Origin: Pseudoclavibacter endophyticus
Lineage (GTDB): Bacteria; Actinomycetota; Actinomycetes; Actinomycetales; Microbacteriaceae
DNA: 64,000 nt
Reading direction: 5' to 3'
Assembly (NCBI RefSeq): GCF_008831085.1
Contig: NZ_WBJY01000001.1
Location: 1,550,001 to 1,614,000, forward strand
Shown here: piece after piece, positions 54,838 through 63,843 of the stretch
Layout of the letters: every line of letters begins with the position of its first letter
How positions within the stretch are numbered: position 1 is the first letter of the stretch
The notes under the pieces: model-generated
Database searches by the model: none
Seen by the model: only the letters and a program-made list of their open reading frames with translations
What the model was told of the DNA's origin: nothing
Translations under genes and position numbers: made by a program

Positions 54838-55479
54838 GTGGCCACTCCCAATCCCATCGACCTGGCCTATCCGTTCGCCGGCCGCTGGCTCGTGCAGAAC
54901 AGCCCTGCCGATCGGGTGCCGAGCCACGGCACGACGCTGTTCGCCACCGCCTACGCGATCGACTTCGTGCCGGTCGGCGACAACGGCCGCACGGCGCCCA
55001 TCACGATCGGCTCGCTTGTGCGCCCGGAACCGCCCGAGAGGTTTCCCGGATTCGGGCGTCCCATCCTGGCGCCCATTTCGGGAACCGTCATTGCCGTGCA
55101 CGACGCTGAGATCGACCATCCGGCGTATCGTGGCGTTCCTTCGATCGGCTACGCAGTGACCCAGCGACGGCGGGCCGCTGACGGGTGGCTTGCACTGGCG
55201 GGAAACCACGTGATGATCGAGCGCGACGGAGTCGTGGTCGCCCTGTGCCACCTCCAACGTGCCAGCACCGAGGTCCGCGCTGGTCAACACGTGCGCGCCG
55301 GCGACGTGCTCGGCCGCTGCGGCAACTCCGGCAACAGCACTGAACCCCACGTCCATGTTCAGGCGATCACCGGTAGCCGGGTTGAACACGCCACCGCCGT
55401 GCCGCTGACGTTCGGAGCATCCCTCCCGCACAACGGCGACGTTATTGTCGCAACTGCGTCGCGACACCGAGGTCGGTGA
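54838..55479 (+). CDS. M23 (LytM) family peptidase-like protein, cytoplasmic form
   Basis: A 213-residue LytM-fold protein starting at GTG 54838 with GGAGAG about 9 nt upstream. It has no signal peptide and no membrane segment, unlike the two M23 proteins near 25 kb. Zinc-binding residues fit: His in VPSHGTTLF and Asp in YAIDFVPVG, and HVHVQ in NSTEPHVHVQ. The motif GNHVMIERDGVVVALCHLQ forms the central strands. Without an export signal its target is not cell-wall peptidoglycan in the usual way; it may be exported otherwise or have another role. It is probably co-transcribed with budA. Confidence 0.78.
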   Translation: MATPNPIDLAYPFAGRWLVQNSPADRVPSHGTTLFATAYAIDFVPVGDNGRTAPITIGSLVRPEPPERFPGFGRPILAPISGTVIAVHDAEIDHPAYRGVPSIGYAVTQRRRAADGWLALAGNHVMIERDGVVVALCHLQRASTEVRAGQHVRAGDVLGRCGNSGNSTEPHVHVQAITGSRVEHATAVPLTFGASLPHNGDVIVATASRHRGR

Positions 55480-55500
55480 GCGGGCGGGGGATCGAACGCC

Positions 55501-57018
55501 TCAGTGGCCGTCACCGAGGCCGCCGGTGAGCCGGGCGTAAAACGCGGAGGTGTACTCGTTCATGCCAACGAACTCCACGGCCTTGCCGTGCACCGCGTAC
55601 TTCGTCTCGATGGCATCGAGCGCAGCCACGGTCGAGGCGTCCCAGACGTGTGACCGGGTCAAGTCGATGACGACCCTCTCCGGGTCTTCGACGTACTCGA
55701 ACATCGTGGTCAGGTCGTTGCTCGAAGCGAACAAGAGTTGCCCCTCGACCGTGTAGTGCGCGACCGGGGCGCCCTGGCGGTCCCTGACCTCGCGCTTCAC
55801 GCTGATCAGGTGAGCGACGCGGCGCACGAACATCACGCTCGCGACGAACACGCCGACGATGACCCCGATGGCGAGGTTGTGGGTTGCGACGACCACGGCG
55901 ACCGTGACGATCATGACGGTCGTCTCGCTCTTGGGCATCCGCTTCAGCGTGGAGGGCCTGATGGAATGCCAGTCGAACGTGGCGACCGACACCATGATCA
56001 TCACCGCGACAAGAGCCGCCATGGGGATAATCGCGACGACGTCGCCGAGGACGACGATGAGGATCAACAGGAACACGCCTGCGAGGAACGTCGAGATGCG
56101 GGTGCGCGCGCCCGATGCCTTGACGTTGATCATGGTCTGCCCGATCATCGCGCACCCGCCCATGCCGCCGAAGAGCCCGGAGACGAGGTTCGCCACGCCC
56201 TGACCCCAGCCTTCGCGAGTCTTGTTGGAGCGAGTATCGGTGACGTCATCGACGAGTTTGGCCGTCATGAGCGACTCCATGAGTCCGACAAGCGCCATGG
56301 CCAGCGCGTACGGACCGATGATCGACAGGGTCTCCAACGTCAAGGGAACATTGGGGATGAACAGCTCGGGAAGGCTCCGCGGCAGCTCGCCCTTGTCGCC
56401 GACCGCGGGCACGTTGATCGTGAACACCACCACAGCGAGGGTGACGAGCACGATCGACACCAGCGGAGCCGGGACGACCTTCGTGAGCCTGGGCATCCCG
56501 ATCATGATCAGGAGGCCCACCGCGACCAGCGGATAGACCATCCAGGGCACACCGATGAGTTCGGGCACCTGCGCCATGAAGATCAGGATCGCCAGGGCGT
56601 TGACGAAGCCGACCATCACGCTGCGCGGGACGAACCGCATGAGCTTCGCAACGCCGAACAGCGCGAGCGCGATCTGCAGCAGACCGGCCAGCAGCACCGT
56701 CGCGATGAAGTAGTCCATCCCGTACTCGCGGACTACGGGCGCGACGACCAGCGCGACCGCGCCCGTGGCTGCGGTGATCATCGCCGGACGTCCGCCGACG
56801 AACGCGATCGTGATCGCCATGATGAACGACGAGAAGAGCCCGACCTTCGGGTCGACGCCGGCGATGATCGAGAACGAGATCGCCTCGGGGATCAGGGCGA
56901 GGGCCACGACGAGGCCGGCGAGGACTTCGCGGGTAAGGATGCGCGGGGACTTCAGGGCGGTCAGTACCGAGGGCTCGGGCCGATATCGGTTTCGGTCGTC
57001 CGCGGTCGCCTTCGTCAT
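55501..57018 (-). CDS. SulP family anion transporter with STAS domain
   Basis: A 505-residue transporter. The ATG at 57018 has GGAGG 7 nt upstream; the open frame goes on to 57099. The membrane part shows two inverted halves with the family strand [12 protein letters not shown] and [20 protein letters not shown], the latter typical of SulP. The last 100 residues form a STAS domain ([20 protein letters not shown]). SulP proteins move sulfate, bicarbonate or dicarboxylates; the subgroup cannot be decided. It is divergent from the MerR gene across 183 bp, so the regulator may act on it. Confidence 0.9.
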   Translation of the reverse strand: MTKATADDRNRYRPEPSVLTALKSPRILTREVLAGLVVALALIPEAISFSIIAGVDPKVGLFSSFIMAITIAFVGGRPAMITAATGAVALVVAPVVREYGMDYFIATVLLAGLLQIALALFGVAKLMRFVPRSVMVGFVNALAILIFMAQVPELIGVPWMVYPLVAVGLLIMIGMPRLTKVVPAPLVSIVLVTLAVVVFTINVPAVGDKGELPRSLPELFIPNVPLTLETLSIIGPYALAMALVGLMESLMTAKLVDDVTDTRSNKTREGWGQGVANLVSGLFGGMGGCAMIGQTMINVKASGARTRISTFLAGVFLLILIVVLGDVVAIIPMAALVAVMIMVSVATFDWHSIRPSTLKRMPKSETTVMIVTVAVVVATHNLAIGVIVGVFVASVMFVRRVAHLISVKREVRDRQGAPVAHYTVEGQLLFASSNDLTTMFEYVEDPERVVIDLTRSHVWDASTVAALDAIETKYAVHGKAVEFVGMNEYTSAFYARLTGGLGDGH

Positions 57019-57154
57019 GAACAGGCCTCCAAGAGTCAGGGATGGGTATGACACCATCGAGCCGCGTGCGCGCATTCCGTCACGCGCCTGTCGTCGCACT
57101 CGGGAGTGCGAAAGGCGGAGGTGGCCCGCGAGGACATGCGGGTTCGCCGGTAGA

Positions 57155-57171
57155 CTCTAACGTAGCGTGAG
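57155..57171. promoter_or_regulatory. Candidate MerR-type operator
   Basis: CTCTAACGTAGCGTGAG has CTC and GAG ends and an inner ACG-TAG-CGT dyad, in line with MerR-family operators of the CTCACGT type. It lies 31 bp before the MerR start and 137 bp before the SulP start. Confidence 0.4.
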
Positions 57172-57201
57172 GGTTTCGGTGAACTGGGAGAGGGATGCGC
57201 C

Positions 57202-57630
57202 GTGCCAGCAGCCGGGATGATGCACATAGGAGAGCTCGCCGAGCGGACGGGCCTGTCGCTGCGGACGATCCGTCACTACGACGAGATCGGCTTGCTCACA
57301 CCGTCCGGACGCTCCCAGGGCGGCTTCCGTCTCTACACCGAAGGCGACTACGAGCGCCTCATGCTCATCCGCCGAATGAAACCCCTCGGGTACTCACTCG
57401 AGCAATCAGCCGACCTGTTGCGAGCGATCGACTCGACAGCCGAGGCGGTGACCGGAGATGCGGCAGCTGCAGCCGATGCCCGGCAATCGCTGCAGGACTT
57501 CCGTGCAGACGCCGCACAGCGGCGGGCCACACTGGCCCGTCAGCTGGCGATGGCCGACGAGTTCCTCGCCCTGCTCGCCGACCGCTCAGGCGCGCCGCCC
57601 GAGGAGTTGCCGCCCACGGCGGCGTCATGA
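57202..57630 (+). CDS. MerR family transcriptional regulator
   Basis: A 142-residue regulator. The winged helix-turn-helix is HIGELAERTGLSLRTIRHYD, followed by EIGLLTPSGRSQGGFRLYTE and LMLIRRMKPLGYSLEQSADLL; a coiled coil and a short C-terminal part without cysteines follow, so it is not a metal-thiol sensor of the classical kind. GTG 57202 with GGAGAGGG upstream is preferred; ATGs at 57217 and 57220 are alternatives. Divergence from the SulP gene, with a palindrome between, suggests that it controls that transporter and itself. Confidence 0.9.
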   Translation: MPAAGMMHIGELAERTGLSLRTIRHYDEIGLLTPSGRSQGGFRLYTEGDYERLMLIRRMKPLGYSLEQSADLLRAIDSTAEAVTGDAAAAADARQSLQDFRADAAQRRATLARQLAMADEFLALLADRSGAPPEELPPTAAS

Positions 57631-57734
57631 GGCGACATCCACGTCGTTCGCAAGTCGCCTCGTTATGGTCGATCCGTGCGCCCCATTTGCGGCGTCACCC
57701 CTGATCAGTCTGAGCATGAGGTTCGGAGGAACAC

Positions 57735-57929
57735 ATGACCAACATCGGCGACACCGGTGACGACCCCATCAACGAGGCACTCGCCCGTGAAGCGGCCTCC
57801 CATGAAGAGGCCGTGCACGACGCGGTCACGCTTGACGCCTCGTCGACGAGCGATCCCGTCGCGGATCCCGGCGACATGAGCGCTGATCGGCCGGACACCC
57901 CGCCCGTCAAGACCGAGCCGACGGATTGA
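57735..57929 (+). CDS. Small acidic hypothetical protein
   Basis: A 64-residue protein, strongly acidic and without hydrophobic stretch (MTNIGDTGDDPINEALAREA, then a tail rich in Asp, Pro and Thr). A good GGAGGA lies 4-10 nt before the ATG, so translation is likely. Its stop overlaps the TTG start of the GH15 gene by 4 bp, so the downstream enzyme is probably translated by coupling. Composition suggests a disordered protein. Not recognised as a member of a named family. Confidence 0.65.
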   Translation: MTNIGDTGDDPINEALAREAASHEEAVHDAVTLDASSTSDPVADPGDMSADRPDTPPVKTEPTD

Positions 57930-59725
57930 CCGCGTACGCAGCTCGGCGCGACGGCTACGTCGACCTGGCGTCGTACGCGCCCATCGGTGACGGCCGCACG
58001 GTCGCACTCGTCGCGCACGACGGCGCCATCGACTGGTTCCCGCTGCCCGACCTCGACTCGCCGCCGGTCTTTGCCCGCCTGTTGGACGCCGAAGGCGGCG
58101 GATACATAGAACTGCAGCCCGTCGACGACTTCGAGGTTGAACGCGCGTACATCCCGGGGACCCCGTTGTTGCAGACCACCTTCACGACCGCGACGGGCGC
58201 CGTGCGCGTGACCGATTCGCTCAACGTCGGTTCGACGGGCGCACTGCCGTGGACGGAGCTCGCCCGTCGTATCGAGAGTCTCGACGGCGCAGTGGACATG
58301 CACTGGTCGGTGACTCCGGGGACCATGCTCGGCACCGCATCGCCATGGGTGCATGAGAGCCCGCACGGGCCCGTGATCAGCGTCGCCGAGTACTCGATCG
58401 GCGTGCGCAGCAATCGTGCCATGGAGCGTAGATCCAACGGGCAACGACGGATCAGTGGCCGCTTCACGGCGCGGGATGGAAGCGACGACGTCGTCGCCGT
58501 CGTGGCGACCTGGAACGAGCCGCTCCGGATGCCCCAGGTCGAAAGCGTGCGAAAGAACCTCGAACTCACGCGCGAACACTGGCGTCGATGGTCGGAGCTG
58601 CTGCAGTACGAGGGGCCGTACCGGGACGACGTGCATCGATCGGCGCTCATCCTGAAGCTGCTCGAACACGGCCCGTCGGGTTCGATCGCGGCAGCGGCAA
58701 CCACGTCCCTGCCCGAGAACCCGGAGGGCCGCAAGAACTACGACTACCGGTTCGCATGGTTGCGCGACGCGTCGTATGCCCTCACGGCGCTGATCTGGCT
58801 CGGTGAGCAGGAGGACGTGCACGCTGCCGTCTCGTGGCTGCTACGGCTCACGCGGAGGCAGAGCCCGAAGCTCCACGTCCTCAACCGGCTCCACGGCGAC
58901 GTGCCCCCGTCTGCCGTGCGCACCTTCGACGTTCCGGGCTGGCGCGGCATCGGCCCGGTCGTCGCCGGCAACGAGGCTTCCGACCAATTGCAACTCGGGG
59001 TGTATCGCGACATCTTCGACATGGTCCGCGCGTACTCGGACAGCGGGAACATCATCGACGCCGCAACGGGCCGAATGCTCGCCGACCTCGCCGACACGCT
59101 ATGCGACCTGTGGCGGCGTCGCGACGCGGGCATGTGGGAGTTGCCGGAGCAGCGTCACTACACGAGCTCGAAGATGGCGTGCTGGGACGCGCTCGACTGC
59201 GCCGTCGCGCTCGCGGAATCGGGAACGATCGAGGGGAACACCGCGCGGTGGAAGGAGGAGCGCGACGCCATCCGCGAGTTCATCGAACACGAATGCTGGT
59301 CATCGGATCGACAGGCGTATACGTGGTACGCGGGATCGGATGAGCTCGACACGTCCGTCGTGCTGCACGCGATGACGGGGTACGAGCGCGGAGCGCGCAT
59401 GAGCTCGACGCTCGACGCGCTGCGCGACGAACTCGGCCGAGGCCCACTGTTCTACCGGTACAGCGGCATGGAGCACGAGGAGAGTGCGTTCGTCGCGTGC
59501 TCGTTCTGGATGGTCGCGGCACTCGCATCGGTCGGCCGGATGAGCGAGGCGCGCTCGCTCATGGACGAGGCGTTAGCTCTGAGCAACGATGTCGGCTCGC
59601 TCGCCGAGATGGTCGACCCGGAGAGCGGTGCCTTCATGGGCAACCTTCCGCAGGCGCTCAGCCACCTGGCCCTGCTGACGGCCGCGCTCGCCCTTGTTGA
59701 GGAGTCCGACGAACGCACCCCCTAA
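57926..59725 (+). CDS. Glycoside hydrolase family 15 protein (glucoamylase/trehalase-like)
   Basis: A 599-residue enzyme. The N-terminal beta-sandwich starts with DLASYAPIGDGRTVALVAHD and AIDWFPLPDLDSPPVFARLL; the (alpha/alpha)6 barrel carries PEGRKNYDYRFAWLRDASY, with the arginine-aspartate substrate pair, and ends with SLAEMVDPESGAFMGNLPQALSHLA. In actinobacteria members include acid trehalases and glucan hydrolases. No signal peptide is present. The start appears to be the TTG at 57926 inside the previous stop codon (TTGA); no ATG or GTG lies before the conserved opening, and no strong ribosome binding site is present, so coupling to the small gene is needed. Confidence 0.9.
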   Translation: MTAYAARRDGYVDLASYAPIGDGRTVALVAHDGAIDWFPLPDLDSPPVFARLLDAEGGGYIELQPVDDFEVERAYIPGTPLLQTTFTTATGAVRVTDSLNVGSTGALPWTELARRIESLDGAVDMHWSVTPGTMLGTASPWVHESPHGPVISVAEYSIGVRSNRAMERRSNGQRRISGRFTARDGSDDVVAVVATWNEPLRMPQVESVRKNLELTREHWRRWSELLQYEGPYRDDVHRSALILKLLEHGPSGSIAAAATTSLPENPEGRKNYDYRFAWLRDASYALTALIWLGEQEDVHAAVSWLLRLTRRQSPKLHVLNRLHGDVPPSAVRTFDVPGWRGIGPVVAGNEASDQLQLGVYRDIFDMVRAYSDSGNIIDAATGRMLADLADTLCDLWRRRDAGMWELPEQRHYTSSKMACWDALDCAVALAESGTIEGNTARWKEERDAIREFIEHECWSSDRQAYTWYAGSDELDTSVVLHAMTGYERGARMSSTLDALRDELGRGPLFYRYSGMEHEESAFVACSFWMVAALASVGRMSEARSLMDEALALSNDVGSLAEMVDPESGAFMGNLPQALSHLALLTAALALVEESDERTP

Positions 59726-59766
59726 CGTAGACGGGACCCCATTCACCCCTCACGGAAGAGTTCCCC

Positions 59767-60135
59767 ATGCCTCGTCTCACCATCGGACTCGGTGTTGTCC
59801 TCATCGTCATCGGCATCATCGCGTACATCGCGACAGCATTCGCGAGCTGGACGGCCTTGATTCCGGCCATTCTCGGCGTCGTCCTGCTCATCTGCGGTGT
59901 CATCGCCGTCAAGCGACCACGTGGCGGCCTCTACGCCGCACTCGTCATCGCGGTGCTTGGCATCCTCGGGACCGCCATGAACGTCGCGCAGATCGGCGAC
60001 CTGCTCGCGGGGGACGCTGAACGGCCCGCCGCGGTGATCACGAGTGTCATCACCTTCGTCCTGCTGATCGCCTACGTCGTCATCGGTGTCACGTCGATCA
60101 TCCGCGGTCGGCGGCACAGGGCCGTCACGGCCTGA
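59767..60135 (+). CDS. Small four-helix membrane protein
   Basis: A 122-residue protein almost wholly made of four hydrophobic helices (LTIGLGVVLIVIGIIAYIAT, LIPAILGVVLLICGVIAV, YAALVIAVLGILGTAM and AVITSVITFVLLIAYVVIGV), ending in a basic RGRRHR tail. The ATG at 59767 has GGAAGAG about 9 nt upstream. It lies 41 bp behind GH15. It is a plain conserved-type membrane protein; I do not recognise a family with known function. Confidence 0.75.
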   Translation: MPRLTIGLGVVLIVIGIIAYIATAFASWTALIPAILGVVLLICGVIAVKRPRGGLYAALVIAVLGILGTAMNVAQIGDLLAGDAERPAAVITSVITFVLLIAYVVIGVTSIIRGRRHRAVTA

Positions 60136-60188
60136 GCGCGCACGGCGGTACGCGAGGCCGGCCGTGGATTCGACGGCCGGCCTCGCCC

Positions 60189-61520
60189 TCAGCCGACCGG
60201 TTCCGCGACCGTCGACGGCTCATCCAGCACCAACCCCGATCGCTCGCGGAACGTGTCACCCTCGTAGTCCTCGCGGAAGTACCCTCGCTCCTGCAGCACC
60301 GGCACGAGCAGGTCGAACATCCTGTGCATGCCCTCCGGCACGCTCGGCGGGTTGAAATTGAAGCCGTCGCAGGCGCCCGCCTCGAACCACTCGATCATCG
60401 AGTCGGCGATGCGGTCGGGCGTGTCGACCATGACGCGGTGACCGACGGCCCGGGAGACGTGCACCATGAGCTCGCCGAGCGTCATCTCCTGTGACAGATC
60501 GCGGAAGAGCTTCCACCGCTCCATGCGCTGTGGCCCGTCGATCAACCGCTCGAGCGGAATGCGCTCGGTCAGTTCGAGGTCGGCGACCGAAACATCGAGC
60601 AGCCGCTCGACGACCTCCCGCCCGCCAGGCTCGTAGATGCAGTTCGCGAGCTCATCCGCGAACTCCTGCGCCTCGGCCTTCGTGCGGCCGGTGATCGGCA
60701 TGATGCCGGGAAGAATGCGAACGCCATCGGGATTGCGCCCCTTGGCGGCGACCCGCTGCCGGTAGTCGGTGCGAAACGCTATCGCGGCATCCAGCTCGGG
60801 TTGCACCGTGTAGATGAGGTCGGCGTACGACGAACCGAGCTCGATGCCTGCCGCCGACTGGCCGGCCTGCACGACGACTGGGCGCTCCTGCGGCGACCGG
60901 GGGATCGACAACGGTCCCTTGACGCGGAAGTGCTCACCGACGTGGTCGATCTCGCGCACGCGATCCGGATCGACCCAGCGTGCCGTCTCGCGGTCGCAGA
61001 TGATGGCGTCGCGATCCCAGCTGTCCCACAGTTGCAGCACGACGTCGACGAACTCCATCGCCCGCTCGTAGCGCTGCTCCGGCAGCGGCATCTGCTCGCG
61101 TCCGAAGTTCTCGTTGCCGTTGATCGATGTCACGACGTTCCATCCGATGCGGCCGCCGCTGAGCTGGTCGAGCGCGGCGAATTGCCGCGCGACCTGAAAC
61201 GGTTCCGACCAGGTCGTCGACATCGTGCCGATCATGCCGATCTTCTCGGTGCTACCGATGAGGGCGCCCATCGTGGCGATCGGTTCGTAGAACGACGCGC
61301 CACGCACGGCGTTCTTGCGAATGGCGCCGGAAGCGACGTTGTCGGCGAAGAACACGGCGTCGAGCTTCGCGCGTTCGGCAGCCTGGGCCATCTCGGCCAC
61401 GACCTTCAGCGAGCCCACCTGCTCGGCGACGCTCGACGGGTGGCGCCAGGCATCGTTGTGGTACCCGAAGCCGATCGTGAACATGGTGAGTGTCAGTTGG
61501 CGCGGGCGCGACGGTGACAT
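60189..61520 (-). CDS. LLM-class flavin-dependent monooxygenase, NtaA/SnaA/DszA group
   Basis: A 443-residue FMNH2-dependent monooxygenase. ATG 61520 is used because GGAGAGGA lies 8 nt upstream; the first in-frame ATG, at 61538, would overlap that ribosome binding site. MFTIGFGYHNDAWRHP, DAVFFADNVASG, ATMGALIGSTEKIGMIGTMS, PFQVARQFAALDQLSGGRIGW and NFGREQMP are characteristic of the NtaA group, which oxidises nitrilotriacetate, pristinamycin or dibenzothiophene compounds. A partner flavin reductase is not in the window. Substrate unknown; degradation of a xenobiotic chelator or thioether is possible. Confidence 0.88.
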   Translation of the reverse strand: MSPSRPRQLTLTMFTIGFGYHNDAWRHPSSVAEQVGSLKVVAEMAQAAERAKLDAVFFADNVASGAIRKNAVRGASFYEPIATMGALIGSTEKIGMIGTMSTTWSEPFQVARQFAALDQLSGGRIGWNVVTSINGNENFGREQMPLPEQRYERAMEFVDVVLQLWDSWDRDAIICDRETARWVDPDRVREIDHVGEHFRVKGPLSIPRSPQERPVVVQAGQSAAGIELGSSYADLIYTVQPELDAAIAFRTDYRQRVAAKGRNPDGVRILPGIMPITGRTKAEAQEFADELANCIYEPGGREVVERLLDVSVADLELTERIPLERLIDGPQRMERWKLFRDLSQEMTLGELMVHVSRAVGHRVMVDTPDRIADSMIEWFEAGACDGFNFNPPSVPEGMHRMFDLLVPVLQERGYFREDYEGDTFRERSGLVLDEPSTVAEPVG

Positions 61521-61700
61521 GAATGCCGTCCTCTCCATCGAAGATCGTCACGCGCCTCGAGATGGGCGCGTCGCACGGCTCACCATCGCGCGGCGATCTC
61601 AGCGTGGCAATCGAGGTTTCGTCGGGCGGAACTGCCGGTCGGCGCCACTCGGGGTGCCGGCGAGCGACGGTTCGCGCTCGGGGCGTGCGACGATTGGTGG

Positions 61701-62045
61701 GTGACCACGGAGGCGCCGGACTTCGGGAGACTGCTGCGCGAGCGGCTCGCGCGCGCGGAGGCCGTGGCGTCACAGATCGAGGCGCAGCTCGTCGGGCTCG
61801 GCGACCTTCGCGACCCGAATACCGACGACGAGCACGATCCGGATGGAGCACCCGTCTCGGGGGAGTGGTCGCGGCTCGCCGGCATGCGGCTGGACAATCG
61901 CTTCGAGCGCACCGAGATCCTTGCGGCCATCGATCGCCTCGAGCGTGACGCGTTCGGCATCTGCGAAGCGTGCGGGCGCCCGATCGCGGAAGCGCGGCTC
62001 CGTGCGAGGCCGGTCGCCCGTACGTGCGTCGACTGCGCCGCCTAG
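61701..62045 (+). CDS. TraR/DksA-type zinc-finger protein
   Basis: A 114-residue protein. The N-terminal half is a coiled coil; the C-terminal C4 zinc finger is FGICEACGRPI then RTCVDCAA, with the ERLEAIPA-like segment replaced by RLRARPVA. DksA-like proteins bind the RNA polymerase secondary channel; in actinobacteria short ones are of unknown effect. The acidic tip residues expected at the turn of the coiled coil are present as DEHDPDG. The GTG start has GGTGG upstream. It lies before nif3 with 111 bp between them. Confidence 0.82.
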   Translation: MTTEAPDFGRLLRERLARAEAVASQIEAQLVGLGDLRDPNTDDEHDPDGAPVSGEWSRLAGMRLDNRFERTEILAAIDRLERDAFGICEACGRPIAEARLRARPVARTCVDCAA

Positions 62046-62156
62046 CCGAGAACGCGGACCCGCCGGCCACATGGCGCGACGGGTTCCGAGGCCCGCATCC
62101 AGCGCTGCGACCGACGCCGCAATGAAGCGTTCGATCGAGTCCGGCAGGATGGTGAT

Positions 62157-62978
62157 ATGACGACGCTGCAGCACGTGCTCGACACCATCGAATCCCTCTG
62201 GCCCGCGAGGCGTGCCGAGGCGTGGGACTCGGTGGGCCTCGTCACGGGCGACCCTGACGCGCCGATCGAGCGGGTGCTGCTCGCCGTCGACGCCGTCGAC
62301 GAAACCATTGGCGAAGCCCTCGACACCGGAGCGGAGCTCCTGCTGACGCATCACCCCCTCTTGCTGCGCGGCGTGACGACCGTGGCTGAGACGACGTACA
62401 AGGGACGCGTGCTCGCACGACTGATCCGCGGCGGATGCGCGCTGGTCGCGGCGCACACGAACGCCGACGTCGTCGAGCGAGGGACCTCGGGTGAACTCGC
62501 CCGGCGCCTTCGGCTCACGAACCAGCGGCCGATTGTGCCGGCGCGCGACGAGCCCGAGCTGGGTCTCGGGCGCGTCGGCGACCTGCCGGAGCCGACGACG
62601 CTCGGTCAGCTCGCGGGCGCGCTCGCGCGCATCCTCCCCGCGACGGCGACCGGCATCCGCGCCGCTGGCGAGTACCAGGCAGAGGTTCGACGCGTTGCGC
62701 TGTGCGGGGGAGCGGGCGACTCGCTGCTCGCCGACGGCGCCGTGCTCGGCGCCGACGTCTACATCACGAGCGACCTGCGCCACCATCCGGCCTCCGAGGC
62801 GATCGAGCAGGCACGCCTGCGTGGCGGGCGCCCGTTCCTCATCGACACCTCGCACTGGGCGAGCGAATGGTTGTGGCTCGAGGCGGCGGCGGCGCAACTG
62901 CGAGACGCGCATCCGGCCCTCGAAGTCACGGTGAGCGAGCGCAGCACCGACCCCTGGGACTTCGCGATTCCGCAATAG
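62157..62978 (+). CDS. NIF3-like dinuclear metal-centre protein
   Basis: A 273-residue protein of the NIF3/YbgI family, which forms toroidal hexamers with a two-metal site. EAWDSVGLVTGDPDAPIERV opens the fold; the metal ligands are in LLLTHHPLLLRG and AAHTNADVVE; the closing DTSHWASEWLWLEAAAAQL carries the last histidine and glutamate. Biochemical role is still uncertain (GTP cyclohydrolase I-like folding has been suggested). A CAGGAT 6 nt before the ATG may be a -10 box or serve as weak ribosome binding site. In actinobacteria it is regularly followed by the zinc-ribbon gene, as here. Confidence 0.92.
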   Translation: MTTLQHVLDTIESLWPARRAEAWDSVGLVTGDPDAPIERVLLAVDAVDETIGEALDTGAELLLTHHPLLLRGVTTVAETTYKGRVLARLIRGGCALVAAHTNADVVERGTSGELARRLRLTNQRPIVPARDEPELGLGRVGDLPEPTTLGQLAGALARILPATATGIRAAGEYQAEVRRVALCGGAGDSLLADGAVLGADVYITSDLRHHPASEAIEQARLRGGRPFLIDTSHWASEWLWLEAAAAQLRDAHPALEVTVSERSTDPWDFAIPQ

Positions 62979-63062
62979 TCCCGGTCACTGGATGCTCGTG
63001 CCTCGGCCCGCGGCTCCGCTCGGCGTGCGCGTCGTGGCGGCGTGCAGCAGAATGGAGCGACT

Positions 63063-63824
63063 ATGAGAGCATCCCCCGAAATCCAGCGCCGACTGCTCGA
63101 CCTCGCCGAGCTCGACGCCCGCCGCACCAGGCTGCAGCACCGGGCCAACACCATGCCAGAGCAGCAGCAGCTCAAGGGGATGGAGCAGGCACGCGTCGAG
63201 CACCGCGCCTGGGTCGCCCGCGCGACCGGCGCGCTCGAAGACGCCCGCGCCGAGCTGAAGCGCGTGCAAGACGACACGATGCTCGTCGAGCAGCGGCTGG
63301 AACGCGATCGCCAACGGCAGTCGACGTCGTCGTCGGTGAAAGACGTGCAAGGGCTGGAATCCGAGATCGAGACCCTGCTGCGCCGCCGGGCGCTGTTGGA
63401 TGACGCGCAGCTCGAGGTCATGCAGCGCGTCGAAGACGCCGAGCGGGAGCTCGAGCGCGCGACCTCGGCGCAGGCGGCCGTCGAGCTGGACGCCGAACAG
63501 CTCGTGACGCGGCGCGACGCCGCACGGGCCGAGCTGCAGGCCGAGGCCAAGGTGATCGCCGGTGCGCGCAAAGCTCTCCTGCCCGGGCTCCCCGCCGAGC
63601 TCGTCGAGCTGTATGAGCGGCAGCGAGAACGCTACGGGGTCGGTGCGGCGGAACTCGTGGGGCAGGTGACGACGGGCTCGAACGTGACGCTCGACGCCGC
63701 CGATGTCGCCCGGATTCTCGCGGCCTCGCCCGACGAGGTGCTGCTGTGCCCCGATTCGAACGCCATTCTCGTGCGGACCCAGCGAAGCGCGTCGACGGCC
63801 GGGGCTCGAGCCGACGACGCCTAG
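63063..63824 (+). CDS. Coiled-coil protein of the C4-type zinc-ribbon family, with degenerate ribbon
   Basis: A 253-residue protein starting at ATG 63063 behind GGAG (63054-63057). Residues 1 to about 170 form a long alpha-helical coiled coil (LLDLAELDARRTRLQHRA, then SSSVKDVQGLESEIETLLRR). The C-terminal module should be a C4 zinc ribbon of CxxC-x(n)-CxxC type; here GQVTTGSNVTLDAADVARIL and DEVLLCPDSNAILVRT keep only one of the four cysteines. The fold motif DAADVARILAASPDEV is intact, so the family is clear. It lies between nif3 and rnpB, the conserved actinobacterial setting. Function in the family is unknown; zinc binding is unlikely in this member. Confidence 0.87.
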   Translation: MRASPEIQRRLLDLAELDARRTRLQHRANTMPEQQQLKGMEQARVEHRAWVARATGALEDARAELKRVQDDTMLVEQRLERDRQRQSTSSSVKDVQGLESEIETLLRRRALLDDAQLEVMQRVEDAERELERATSAQAAVELDAEQLVTRRDAARAELQAEAKVIAGARKALLPGLPAELVELYERQRERYGVGAAELVGQVTTGSNVTLDAADVARILAASPDEVLLCPDSNAILVRTQRSASTAGARADDA

Positions 63825-63830
63825 ACCGAG

Positions 63831-63836
63831 TAGACT
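63831..63836 (+). promoter_or_regulatory. Candidate -10 box of rnpB
   Basis: TAGACT lies 7 nt before the predicted RNA 5' end and 6 nt behind the upstream stop codon. The -35 region is weak. Confidence 0.45.
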
Positions 63837-63843
63837 GGGCGGT

